Source: Parietichytrium sp. I65-24A (taxonomy: Eukaryota; Sar; Bigyra; Thraustochytrida; Thraustochytriidae). From it: a stretch of 64,000 nt of DNA. Made by a program: the position numbers and the translations under genes. Each line of letters starts with the position of its first letter. The first letter of the stretch is position 1. The notes under the pieces were generated by a model. That model ran no database searches and was not told the DNA's origin. It worked only from the letters and a program-made list of their open reading frames with translations. Shown here piece by piece: positions 21,350-30,541 of this stretch. The stretch lies in NCBI GenBank assembly GCA_012862575.1, contig BLSF01000019.1:186001-250000 (forward strand), written 5' to 3'.

Positions 21350-22089
21350 CTTCCGATCTTCCGCTGTTTCGCTGTTCCGCTGGGCAGGAATGACGAACCC
21401 TTCTTACGCGCCGCCCTCCCGAGACTGGAGACTGGAGACTTGAGACTTGCGCTGGCAAGTCGCGTGCGAACGAGAACGTCTGCTTTCCTTCAGCGCTGAC
21501 GCTGGTCAGTCGCTGTTGCTATTATTGTTTGTTGCCTCTGTAGCTGCTCCGATCTGAGCGGCCACTGGCGACCTTGGTTGTTTGTGAGTGGATTCTGGAG
21601 AGTTGAGAAAGTCGGCGGCCGCGGGGACACCCACGAATTGGCTCGAGGTCCTCGGCGAGTACACGGTAGCAATGTGGGCTAGCAAATGGATGGAACACTA
21701 GCTCTTTTCCTCTCTCTTCTCTCTCAATTGAGATTGAGATTGAGAGATTTGAAAAGGAATGTGTTTGTGTTTTGGTTTTTGGACTCGTGATTTTGAAATT
21801 TGAATTGTGGGCTAGTAGTTACTTTAGACCTCAGTAGTGACAGTTGCGTGAACTTCGTTAAAATTTGTGATGGGACGAATAGGACGAATGGACGTTCGAC
21901 AGGTTCGATGATGATCGAATATGATCGATGGAATCGATGGGGTTGATTGTCGGGGTCGATAAGTTCGATAGGATTGATGTGGGATCTTTGGAAAAAGGGT
22001 TTGTCTTCAGCTCTGAAAAAGAGGACTTCTTGATTCAATGTCAATTCTCTAGAAATGCGAAGGATGGTTGAATGCGACGAGTGCCCTAG
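21350..22089. other. Intergenic region with a TCGAT-rich stretch
   Basis: This lies between two minus-strand genes. From about 21865 to 21985 the words TTCGAT, GATCGA and ATCGAT recur densely, a cryptic simple-sequence patch. A GAGATT repeat lies at 21728-21745. I see no gene. Confidence 0.6.
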
Positions 22090-24375
22090 CTATGATTGTA
22101 CGGCGGATGCAGGACGAGGATCCTTGGCGGAAGCCAGCTTCCCGAGTGGCGTGGTCTTGGCGAAAATGGCGGACTTTGGCCTGTACAACTTGCGAGGCTT
22201 TTCAGGTTCGAGGGTCACTGCAGACGTGGACTTGGAAAGCTGCTTTCTCTTGACCTTCTTTCCGAGGACTTGTTCCACGGATGGAACTGGAGGCCTCGAG
22301 AAAAGCATGGGGACGTCAGCATACATGTCCCTATTGACTTGTCTCAGAAAGTTCGCGTGAGATTGAATTGTCGTCGACTCTGCAAGGGCTCGTGGGGATG
22401 AAACTCGGCTCTGGGTGTGAGTCTGCTCAGTGATACAAGGCTCGTTCTTACCCTCCTGAGTCAGACGATTACTTTGCAGTTGCGAGTCATTTTGCAGCTG
22501 CTGTTTTGGCGTCGATGGAATTCCAAAAAGCTCAGATGCAAAGTGATGTAGCCGCCTTTTACACGCAGTTCCGCCGTTTGTTGGGGTCGGAGGGAAGTGT
22601 GCATTAGCTTGCATTTCCTCTTCCAGATCGAGCAGAGCCTCGCTCTCGCACTGCTGGTCAGCCCCACGAAACACCCGCACCCACTTCTCCCTCTTCCATC
22701 TGCGGAATACTTCTTGTATACTGCGGGCCGCAGCCTCCCTTTTGTCATGCTCTCGTTGTTGCTCTATGTTCGTCTGCGCCCGGATCTGCTCCCACACCAG
22801 AGTTGGTACCTGGAGCTCCAGCCTTTGAGCTAGAGCACGAATTCGGGTCTGGTCCAATGTGTGCTGCTGAGGAGAGCCCGGGTCTATCTTGCGAAGGCTG
22901 TTCCTCCTCATATGCCCAAGCACAAGCAAAAGACCGTGAGCGTCGTTTGGGGATACGGGACTGCTGGTTGGTGACTGGGAGGGGGATCGCTGCTTTCCTT
23001 TCTTCAATTTAAGATCTTGAAAGGTCTCCACGAGCCTGCCATTTAGGTAGTCTTCCACCCCAGATTTGCCCCGCGCAAATTTTGAGGTGGGGTCGTACGC
23101 GAGGTACCTTTCGTCGGACTTGTGGGCGTACGAGCTCATTTCTTTGCGAATCATCTTTGGAAACAACATTTGATTTCTTTGGTTTTCTCGCACCTCGCGA
23201 ATTTGGGTTTGTGCTTTGGACAGCACTTGTTGAGCTGATGGAACCTTCTTGATGCTGGCGTTCGCAAAAAGCTGCACAGTCCACAAAGAGGATCCTTCCA
23301 CCGTGTTCTTGCTGCCACCGACGAGAACGACATGTTCCTCTCGTGTCGTCAAAAATGTGTTGTTGTGCTCCAATCCGACATAGTCCAGATGAGAAAGCGA
23401 CCTCATCTTTTGGTCGGCGGCAAAACAAGACAAGACGTTTTGCGGATCTACTATGCGCCACTTTGCAGTTAGGAGGGCTCGATAATCGCTATCCACTGCA
23501 CTCACCTGCAAGCCCTTTTGCGATCTTACAAATTTTGTGCCGAGGGCTTTCTTCATACTCACCGTACAGAACCCCACGCGGTCTCCGAACAGAACCGGAG
23601 CTGTACTATGCGGATCGTCCAAATTAATAATCACGAAGCGTGCTATGCTTTTGGCCAAGGACACCTCCTCCTGCGTGCTCGACAAGGACAAATAGGTGCC
23701 GTTCTGAGGGTTGTACAGGCCAACCTTGGCACCGTAAAATATTTTCTCGCGGGCCCTCATCCGCTTACGCGTCGTTTCTTTCCCTTGCAAGTTGTCCAAG
23801 TTGGTGATCTGCAGGCGCCTCACTTTATCCACCTCTACCCGATCATACTGCTGCTGTTCCACAACTCGAGTCAGCTGTTGACCCCAATTTAATCTTTGAA
23901 CACGTACGTTCGACTTTTGGACGCGCTTCCACACTTTAGATCTGTTCTTCGTCAAATCAAAATTTCCGTCGTTGATATCCTCTAGCTCCACGCGAAGGTC
24001 AATCTCCTCCTCATTTTCGACTTTGGGTGGGAGCATGACCTTTTCCTCTTTGTCTGGATCATTCTCACTCTCATTTTCATTGTTCTGCTCGGCAGTCAAA
24101 GGCCCTTTCTTGCTAGAGTGGTCAACTCTTTGCGACGCCCAAATTAGTTTCTCCACCTGGCTTCTTGTTCTCGGCCGCTCTGGCGAACGAGTTCCGCTCT
24201 TGTCTCTACCTTTTCTTGACTTCTTCTTCGGCAGCTTCTTCACCTGCACATGATCTGCATAGTACGAGCTGATGCTATTCCTTGGCCGCACCGGGCTCAC
24301 GTTCCCTGTTCCGTCAACATACCTGCCTCTCGTCATGCGCCTCTGCCTTCTCTGCGCTTCGGCTTGCTTCTCCAT
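22090..24375 (-). CDS. IQ-motif protein with a possible beta-trefoil domain
   Basis: I do not recognise the family. The 761-residue protein has a basic, Arg/Lys-rich N terminus, an acidic stretch (NENESENDPDKEEK), and a beta-rich domain at about residues 210-380. Within that domain, segments such as VGLYNPQNGTYLSLSS, AKWRIVDPQNVLSCF and SSLWTVQLF are spaced like strands of a beta-trefoil (MIR or fascin-type). At about residue 546 a perfect IQ motif (IQEVFRRWKR) predicts calmodulin or a centrin/myosin-light-chain-like partner. The C-terminal quarter is low complexity, with a proline-rich patch (FSRPPVPSVEQVLGKK). No membrane segment or signal peptide is seen. Basic low-complexity proteins with an IQ motif are common among ciliary and cytoskeletal proteins, but that is only a suggestion here. 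The start ATG is well placed and there is no frameshift. Confidence 0.75.
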   Translation of the reverse strand: MEKQAEAQRRQRRMTRGRYVDGTGNVSPVRPRNSISSYYADHVQVKKLPKKKSRKGRDKSGTRSPERPRTRSQVEKLIWASQRVDHSSKKGPLTAEQNNENESENDPDKEEKVMLPPKVENEEEIDLRVELEDINDGNFDLTKNRSKVWKRVQKSNVRVQRLNWGQQLTRVVEQQQYDRVEVDKVRRLQITNLDNLQGKETTRKRMRAREKIFYGAKVGLYNPQNGTYLSLSSTQEEVSLAKSIARFVIINLDDPHSTAPVLFGDRVGFCTVSMKKALGTKFVRSQKGLQVSAVDSDYRALLTAKWRIVDPQNVLSCFAADQKMRSLSHLDYVGLEHNNTFLTTREEHVVLVGGSKNTVEGSSLWTVQLFANASIKKVPSAQQVLSKAQTQIREVRENQRNQMLFPKMIRKEMSSYAHKSDERYLAYDPTSKFARGKSGVEDYLNGRLVETFQDLKLKKGKQRSPSQSPTSSPVSPNDAHGLLLVLGHMRRNSLRKIDPGSPQQHTLDQTRIRALAQRLELQVPTLVWEQIRAQTNIEQQREHDKREAAARSIQEVFRRWKREKWVRVFRGADQQCESEALLDLEEEMQANAHFPPTPTNGGTACKRRLHHFASELFGIPSTPKQQLQNDSQLQSNRLTQEGKNEPCITEQTHTQSRVSSPRALAESTTIQSHANFLRQVNRDMYADVPMLFSRPPVPSVEQVLGKKVKRKQLSKSTSAVTLEPEKPRKLYRPKSAIFAKTTPLGKLASAKDPRPASAVQS

Positions 24376-25604
24376 CTCGACACTCTATCTGTGGCAAGCA
24401 CCCATACCCGACAGACACCACAGCGTATACTCAGTAACAAACGCCCAGTGCCGCCTGCTTCTATGAGCCTCCCAGCGATAATCTTATTCGCAATGTATGT
24501 CACGCGTGAGCTCTTTCTCCGAGTACAACTGGGCAGTCCTCGCCTTTCCATCGTCCATCATCCATCTGTTAGACCATCGCTAAGGTGAAGTGCTACTTAT
24601 CTCTAGGGCCTCCGAAGGTCCGTTGGTTGGGGTTAGCAGTGGACTATGCTCAACTACGCTCAACTCTTCGCTGGCTCGCATGCAAATAATGCCAAAAGCG
24701 TCCGGTTTTTCGGTTCTCAAGTTCTCCGGTTCTCAAGTTCGGGATCGAGGCGGGCTTTTTGACAGTGAGTGAAAAGTCACATACCAGCGCGAGTGCGTCC
24801 TGGGCTCGTTCAAACTCGAGAGAATCAGCAACTTGAAGCGATTTTAATCAGCAAAACATCTTGAATGGAGAGAATTTCGTCAAGCTTGTCTTGCATGGTG
24901 ATTAGATAGCACGGCGCTACTCAAGAGCCTATGCATCCAGTAAGCCAGACTCCACCAGCAGTTAGAAGAAGAGAAGACTGACGAGCTTGCCACACTCCAT
25001 TCCACTGAACAGCAAGCCTATTGATCGTTTCCGCCGCTGCATCTACTGAGTACTGAGTACTGAGTTTTGCTGCCGAGTGAACTCAGGGCTTCCAAGTTGG
25101 AGCTCGCTTCATCTCAGAGGCCGAGCCAGGGTCTATGCTAGAGCTCTGTATAGCTATCATAGCCTTTAGTTAGCGAGAGCTAGTGGCGTTCAGTGAGAAG
25201 TGAGAGGTGAAAAGTGTCGCGTTGTTATCCATTTCTATACGGGTGTATAGGCTCACCACAGGTGTGCACAGAAAAAAATAGTGTTTTAGTACGTGTACAC
25301 TACAGTGGTTGCGCTAGTTGCGCGAGAAATAGACCAACAGGAAGTACTTTAGTTGAGGAAGAGGTCCAAGTGGTTCAAGAGACAGGAAGGAATGGAGAAA
25401 ATGGAGGGAATGGAGGATAAGGAGTGAGCGCTGTGGCACCGAGACAAGAACGGAGACGGTCAGGCAAAGCGCGGGGTGAGTAAATGCGCATTGCTGAGAC
25501 GGGAGTTGGCCCCATCCTTTCTTTGATTGTTTCGTTTGTTTGTGTGGATTCTGGTTGTGGAAAAAGGAAAGAGGAAAGAGGAGAGAGGGAAGACGCTTGC
25601 GGGA
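24376..25604. other. Divergent intergenic region
   Basis: This lies between the IQ protein (minus) and paralogue 1 (plus). It holds the tandem ACTGAGT cluster at 25044-25065 and, close to the paralogue, purine-rich leader DNA (25560-25600). I see no gene with support. Confidence 0.55.
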
Positions 25605-26375
25605 ATGAAAGGCTTGAAAAGTGCAGCGATCGCCGGAGTGGCGCTGGGAGCCCCGCTGGCAAATGGCCTGAAGGCTGTGCAGATGTTCACGTATGATTCT
25701 GGCACCGAGTGCGCGGGCACACCGTGGCGTGACTCCCTGGATATTCACAGCGTGGTGAACGTCTGCGTCCAGTACAATAGCGGGGGTACTATTCGCTCTT
25801 CATGGACGCACATGTCCACGGAAGACGACGTGGTGTCGGTGGTGACATATGACTATAGCGACGGCCTGTGCAGCGGGCAAAACACGGTGCAACAAAGCTT
25901 TGAGTTCATTGATGGTAAGTGTGAGTACAACCAGAAGTTCTCTATCGTAGAGGTGGACAATAGCTTTGCAGCCGTCTTTTCACAATCATTAGCTGGCACT
26001 AGTGAGGAGGAGTTTTGCACCACCAACGGAGGGGGCTCAGGCTTGGCGACCGAATATATGGCGGGCACTCCGCTGTCTTCCGGTTTTGTTAAGACCGGTG
26101 TATGCAGTATCAGTTATGGCGGCCCCTCGTTCATGTTCGCGAAGGATGGAACATTTACGCAGTATGCCACTGAGAACTGCACGGGCGCCAAAGTAAAAAG
26201 TGGCGTAAACTGTGCATCAGCGGGATCCTTCGTCATGATATCTGGGCCTTCTTCTGAATTCACCAAATTTGTCGAAGGCCTTCAGTCATCGGCGAAAAAT
26301 AGCAACGATACCTCAGACGCCAAGTTGTATGCCGCTCCTCTGCTGGTCTCTCTCGCTTTAAACCATCTCGTTTGA
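25605..26375 (+). CDS. Secreted eight-cysteine protein, paralogue 1 (probable GPI anchor)
   Basis: This is one of four related genes in the window; I do not recognise the family elsewhere. The 256-residue protein begins with a signal peptide (MKGLKSAAIAGVALGAPLA), which fixes the start at 25605 rather than at the longer open frame. Eight cysteines sit in contexts shared with the other paralogues (TECAGT, NVCVQY, GLCSGQ, GKCEYN, EFCTTNGG, GVCSIS, ENCTGA, VNCASAG), enough for four disulfides. The C terminus is a polar, Ser/Asp-rich stretch followed by a hydrophobic tail (YAAPLLVSLALNHLV) with nothing charged after it, the pattern of a GPI-attachment signal. A cell-surface location is inferred. 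A decayed fragment of the nuclease gene lies just downstream, as the intact nuclease lies downstream of paralogue 3. Confidence 0.85.
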   Translation: MKGLKSAAIAGVALGAPLANGLKAVQMFTYDSGTECAGTPWRDSLDIHSVVNVCVQYNSGGTIRSSWTHMSTEDDVVSVVTYDYSDGLCSGQNTVQQSFEFIDGKCEYNQKFSIVEVDNSFAAVFSQSLAGTSEEEFCTTNGGGSGLATEYMAGTPLSSGFVKTGVCSISYGGPSFMFAKDGTFTQYATENCTGAKVKSGVNCASAGSFVMISGPSSEFTKFVEGLQSSAKNSNDTSDAKLYAAPLLVSLALNHLV

Positions 26376-26530
26376 TCCTCTTCTGTATTCGTACCATGTA
26401 AAGTAAACCCATGACTTTGACTTCGTTCTTCTTCTCTTTGTCCATGAAGTTCCCGTCTCAAATATTTCTTAAAAATTTCGCTCGAACAATGGAATGCAAA
26501 CAGCTACGTGCCCATGCTCTTCAGATCAAG

Positions 26531-26660
26531 TTGACAGAGGCCCAAAGGTGCGCGCCTCGTCGAAGACGCGCGAAACATCGATGTGTGGGCACCTTGCAGA
26601 AGTCACGCAGCACATCGCAGGACTGTCAAGTAAGACAACCTTGTTGGCAACGCGCTCAAA
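26531..26660 (+). pseudogene. Decayed fragment of the TDP2-like nuclease gene
   Basis: This stretch aligns by eye with bases 31011-31135 of the intact nuclease gene. Shared words include TTGACAGA, GCGCGAAAYATCG (GTGCGAAATATCG in the gene), CAGAAGTCAC and GGACTGYCAAG. In the first 46 aligned bases I count about 11 mismatches. The reading frame is lost. It sits in the same orientation and the same place relative to paralogue 1 as the intact gene does relative to paralogue 3, so it looks like the remains of a segmental duplication. Confidence 0.75.
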
Positions 26661-26774
26661 GTCGTTCCAAGTCTCAGTGCGAACGCGTAGGGCTTCCAAC
26701 TCGATATTTTCAGCAAATATGTACATTTTTTCACTCCCCGCACACGCTCAGACACTAAATTTGACCACAGCATC

Positions 26775-26946
26775 CCGTGCTTGGTTCTTCAGGCGCTGGC
26801 TCTCCAAGCTTCTCCGCTATGATGCGCCTATTTTTTGAAGCTTTCCAGTTCGGGATCGCATTAGTTACCATCTGCGAAGTCTCAACTCAGCAGTTGTACG
26901 TCTGTTCCCCAACATTATGGTTGGCCACTATCATTCGCTTCCGCTG
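26775..26946 (+). repeat. Diverged copy of the palindrome spacer/arm sequence
   Basis: GTGCTTGGTTCTTCAGGCGC matches the arm sequence near 29196 (GTGCTTGGATCTTCAGGCGC). GTCTGTTCCCCAACA, followed by ATTATGG or CCATGG and ATCATTCGCTTCCGCTGG, matches 28827-28888. It lies just outside the left outer end of the inverted duplication. Confidence 0.7.
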
Positions 26947-27030
26947 GAAGACGTATGACGAGAACTTTGCGGACGAAGAGACGAATGGTGAAATCGAAGT
27001 CTTGGGTTTGCTTTTACACGGGTGAGATAA

Positions 27031-27810
27031 TCAAACGAGATGGTTTAGAATGAGAGTGATCAACAGAGGAGCAGCAAACAACGTGGCGCTTGATGTGTCG
27101 TCGCCAGGCAGTGGTTGCGGGTCTTCGATGAGTTTGACGAATTCAGAAGAAGGTCCAGAAACCAAGTAGATGAAGCCACCTGTGTCTGCGCAGTTTACGT
27201 CAGTATTTGCTGGTGTGCCGGTGCAGTCTGGAGTGTTGTATTTCGTGAATGTTCCATCGGTTGAGAGCAAGAGTGACTTGGAGCTGCTCATGAACGAAAC
27301 ACGTGTGCACACACCAGCCTTTATAAAACCGGACCAGTCTGGGTATCCCGCCAAATAATCACTCGCCAAGTCTGAGCCCCCGTTGGTGGCACAAAACTCT
27401 TCCCCGGTTGTGAATGATTGCTCCTTATATGCAGCTACGAAGCTGCTGTCCACCTCTACGATAGAGCGTCTCGATAAACTGGTGCAGTTCCCCTCCGCAA
27501 ATCTATACATTTGTGTGAAACTGCGCCTCTCGCTGCACAGGCCGTCACTATAGTCATATCTCTCGACCGTCACCACGTTGTCTTTCGTGGTCATATTGTT
27601 GTACAAAGAGCGAACAGTATCCCATTGTTTGTATTGGACGCATTGGTTGACCACATCTTCCATTTGCACAGTTTCGCTGTCCGGTTCGCCTAAACATTCG
27701 TAATCATCAACATCGTGAGAGTACGAAGTCTTCAACACAGCCTTCAGGCCATTCGCAAACGAGGCTCCCAGCGCCACTCCGGCGATCAGTGTAAATTTCA
27801 AGCCCTTCAT
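27031..27810 (-). CDS. Secreted eight-cysteine protein, paralogue 2 (inverted pair)
   Basis: The 259-residue protein has a signal peptide (MKGLKFTLIAGVALGASFA), the eight family cysteines (YECLGE, NQCVQY, GLCSER, GNCTSL, EFCATNGG, GVCTRV, PDCTGT, VNCADTG) and a hydrophobic C terminus (FAAPLLITLILNHLV) like a GPI signal. It is head-to-head with paralogue 3. By eye the two proteins are about three-quarters identical, while the DNA between them is far more alike. Differences cluster in the first third (after LKTSYS), in the stretch after GLCS, and near the last cysteines. Function is unknown; a surface protein under diversifying pressure is an inference. Confidence 0.87.
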   Translation of the reverse strand: MKGLKFTLIAGVALGASFANGLKAVLKTSYSHDVDDYECLGEPDSETVQMEDVVNQCVQYKQWDTVRSLYNNMTTKDNVVTVERYDYSDGLCSERRSFTQMYRFAEGNCTSLSRRSIVEVDSSFVAAYKEQSFTTGEEFCATNGGSDLASDYLAGYPDWSGFIKAGVCTRVSFMSSSKSLLLSTDGTFTKYNTPDCTGTPANTDVNCADTGGFIYLVSGPSSEFVKLIEDPQPLPGDDTSSATLFAAPLLITLILNHLV

Positions 27811-27811
27811 T

Positions 27812-28006
27812 CTACAAACAAGAGTCTTTCGTCGACTTGAGCTCCACTTTCAAAAACTCGGGATTCCGATGGATGATTGGGGTCTGCTTGAGTGTCTGCA
27901 TTGCAGCTATTTTCTCTGCAGAGATATCACAGAGTATTGAAGCGACCTTGCTCACATCATCATCCAGTTCCACGAGATTTCGATCTGCACATCTAATCAC
28001 CCACAC
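27812..28006 (-). other. 64-codon upstream ORF of paralogue 2
   Basis: This ATG-started frame ends one base before the ATG of paralogue 2. Its peptide is identical to that of the matching ORF in front of paralogue 3. It could be a true upstream ORF that controls translation or simply part of the highly similar arm. The frame lies at a +1 offset to the main frame. Confidence 0.4.
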
Positions 28007-28684
28007 ACACTCTGACTGACGTATGCATGTCGCAACGAGATGTGCCGGCTGTGAGTACTACCATGCCATCAATGCCATCGGTATCTTTTCAACGATCTCG
28101 GCTGGCAACTCAACTGGAAATGATCCGGGTTTGCTTACCAGTACTAATACATAACTTATTTAGTACTCTGACCGTCACGGTGTGTACCTATGAACACGCA
28201 AGTGCTGCTCACAGTCAGTACTGGGAAATGAGAAGTCTTAGGCCGGGGATCTCGAGACTGTACTCCATCCAGTTAGGTAGCTAAGCACACAAACTGGTCG
28301 AATGTCACATGTGAGCTGTGATGATGGGTCCGTAGAGCTTATGCGTTTCCGAACTGGAAAACTGAAAGAGATATCGGAGAAAATTAGAATTTCAGCGCCT
28401 GAAGATCCAAGCACGAGATACTCGGCATATTTTGCGCCTGAGTGAAGTGAAAAAAATAACTGTTTGCTGAATTCTGAAAGTCTCCGAAGTATGTTCGTAC
28501 TGATTTGAAGTGAGATTTGAGCTGTAAGCCAAAACTTGTCTTGGGGAGCCAAAGCCAGCACTTTGCAGCCGGGAATATTGGAGCGATTATGGCAAGGATT
28601 GCCGCTGGTCACAATCGTTCGCTTCCGCTGGAACTAGACTTGCGCTGGAACGTGCTGAAACTGTATAATCGTGATGTGCAAACG

Positions 28685-28903
28685 TAAGTTGCAATTTTCA
28701 ATTCAAATAATTAATCAGACAATGACGATGAAATTAAACCACGACATCCATGTTTCACCTCCCCTTGCCGTAAACAAAGTCACAGCAGGAAAACTTCTGC
28801 GATGTCTCGACATCAGCAGTCAGAGTACATCTGTTCCCCAACACCATGGCTGCGGTTACCGCTGGTCATTATCATTCGCTTCCGCTGGGTCAGCTCCGAC
28901 TTC
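28685..28903. other. Spacer at the centre of the inverted duplication
   Basis: These 219 bases are not mirrored between the arms. They contain a fragment of the 5'-nucleotidase gene (28721-28789) and a copy of the GTTCCCCAACACCATGG repeat word seen near 26900. Confidence 0.8.
28721..28789 (-). pseudogene. Fragment of the HAD 5'-nucleotidase gene
   Basis: The stretch matches 32195-32263 of the intact nucleotidase gene with about 7 differences over 69 bases, including an unbroken match through AATGACGATGAAATTAAACC. On the minus strand it covers the part coding for the MSWFNFIVIEA region. It is in the same orientation as the intact gene. No other part of that gene is recognisable here. Confidence 0.85.
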
Positions 28904-29568
28904 CGTTTGCACATCACGATTATCACGTTGCGTCAATCTTTTTACAGTTTCAGCACGTTCCAGCGCAAGTCTAGTTCCAGCGGAAGCGAACGATTGTGAC
29001 CAGCGGCAATCCTTGCCATAATCGCTCCAATATTCCCGGCTGCAAAGTGCTGGCTTTGGCTCCCCAAGACAAGTTTTGGCTTACAGCTCAAATCTCACTT
29101 CCAATCAGTACGAACATACTTCGGAGACTATCAGAATTCAGCAAACAGTTATTTTTTTCACTTCACTCAGGCACAAAATATGCCGAGTATCTCGTGCTTG
29201 GATCTTCAGGCGCTGGAATATTAATTTTCTCCGATATCTCTTTCAGTTTTCCAGTTCGGAATCGCATAAGCTCTACGGACCCATCATCACAGCTTAGCTG
29301 CCTAACTGGATGGAGTACAAACTCGAGATCCCCGGCCTAAGACTTCTCATTTTTGTGAGCAGCATTTGCGTGTTCATAGGTACACACCGTGACGGTCAGT
29401 GAGTTCCAGCGCTAGCTAAGTTATGTGTTAGTACCGGTAAGCAAACCCGGATCATTCCCAGTTGAGTTGCCAGCCGAGATCGTTGAAAAGATATCGATGG
29501 CATTGATGGCATGGTAGTACTCACAGCCGGCACAACTCGTTGCGACATGCATACGTCAGTCAGAGTGT

Positions 29569-29763
29569 ATGTGGGTGATTAGATGTGCAGATCGAAATCT
29601 CGTGGAACTGGATGATGATGTGAGCAAGGTCGCTTCAATACTCTGTGATATCTCTGCAGAGAAAATAGCTGCAATGCAGACACTCAAGCAGACCCCAATC
29701 ATCCATCGGAATCCCGAGTTTTTGAAAGTGGAGCTCAAGTCGACGAAAGACTCTTGTTTGTAG
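29569..29763 (+). other. 64-codon upstream ORF of paralogue 3
   Basis: The peptide is identical to the ORF in front of paralogue 2; its TAG stop is followed by one base and then the ATG of paralogue 3. In paralogues 1 and 4 the same relative frame (+1) is also open upstream and reads into a similar ending (DACGNE and DSCGNE against DSC here). Confidence 0.4.
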
Positions 29764-29764
29764 A

Positions 29765-30541
29765 ATGAAGGGCTTGAAATTTACACTGATCGCCGGAGTG
29801 GCGCTGGGAGCCTCGCTTGCGAATGGCCTGAAGGCTGTATTGAAGACTTCGTACTCTCAAGTTTTGGGTGATACCGGATGTTCAGGCGAACCGTACAGCG
29901 AAACCGTGAAAATGGAAGATGTGGTCAACCAATGCGTCCAGTACAAGCGATGGAATTCTGTTCGCTCTTTGTACAACAACATGACCATCAAAGACAACGT
30001 GGTGACGGTGGAGAGATATGACTATTATGACGGCCTGTGCAGCAAGGGGGGTAGTTTCACAGAAATGTATAGTTTTGTGGATCGGAGCTGCGAGGGCGAT
30101 TCGGTGCTCTCTATCGTAGAGGTGGACAGCAGCTTTGTAGCTGCATATAAGGAACAGTCATTCGAGGGAGAGTTTTGTGCCAACAAAGGGGGCTCAGACT
30201 TGGCGAGTGATTACTTGGCGGGTTACCCAGACTGGTCCGGTTTCATAAAGGCTGGTGTGTGCACAAGAGTTTTTTTCATGACATCCAGGTCGCTCATGCT
30301 CTCGACCGATGGAAAATTTAGGTTATACGACACTCCAGACTGCACCGGCACCCCAGCAAATACTGACGTATATTGCGGAAACGCAGCTAGCAGCACCAGC
30401 ATCTACTTGGTTACTGGACCTTCTTCAGAATTCATCAAACTTACGCACGACCCGCAATCACTGGCTGGCGGCGACACATCAAGCGCCGCGTTGTTTGCTG
30501 CTCCTCTGTTGACCACTCTCATTCTAAACCATCTCGTTTGA
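29765..30541 (+). CDS. Secreted eight-cysteine protein, paralogue 3 (inverted pair)
   Basis: The 258-residue protein has a signal peptide (MKGLKFTLIAGVALGASLA), the family cysteines (TGCSGE, NQCVQY, GLCSKG, RSCEGD, EFCANKGG, GVCTRV, PDCTGT, VYCGNA) and a GPI-type hydrophobic tail (FAAPLLTTLILNHLV). The intact TDP2-like nuclease lies 358 bases downstream on the same strand. This gene and paralogue 2 share long conserved blocks (SLYNNMT, DNVVTVERYDY, SIVEVDSSFVAAYKEQSF, SDYLAGYPDWSGFIKAGVC) separated by diverged patches. Confidence 0.87.
   Translation: MKGLKFTLIAGVALGASLANGLKAVLKTSYSQVLGDTGCSGEPYSETVKMEDVVNQCVQYKRWNSVRSLYNNMTIKDNVVTVERYDYYDGLCSKGGSFTEMYSFVDRSCEGDSVLSIVEVDSSFVAAYKEQSFEGEFCANKGGSDLASDYLAGYPDWSGFIKAGVCTRVFFMTSRSLMLSTDGKFRLYDTPDCTGTPANTDVYCGNAASSTSIYLVTGPSSEFIKLTHDPQSLAGGDTSSAALFAAPLLTTLILNHLV

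Larger units (their letters stand above)
26947..28684 (-). repeat. Left arm of a 3.7-kb inverted duplication
   Basis: The arm runs from the 3' flank of paralogue 2 through its coding part to its 5' side and is matched in reverse by 28904-30641. The 200 bases next to the start codon (27811-28010) differ from the other arm at only one position that I can see; further inward the arms differ by scattered substitutions and a few small indels. The outer end is defined by AAGACGTATGACG at 26947-26959. Confidence 0.88.
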
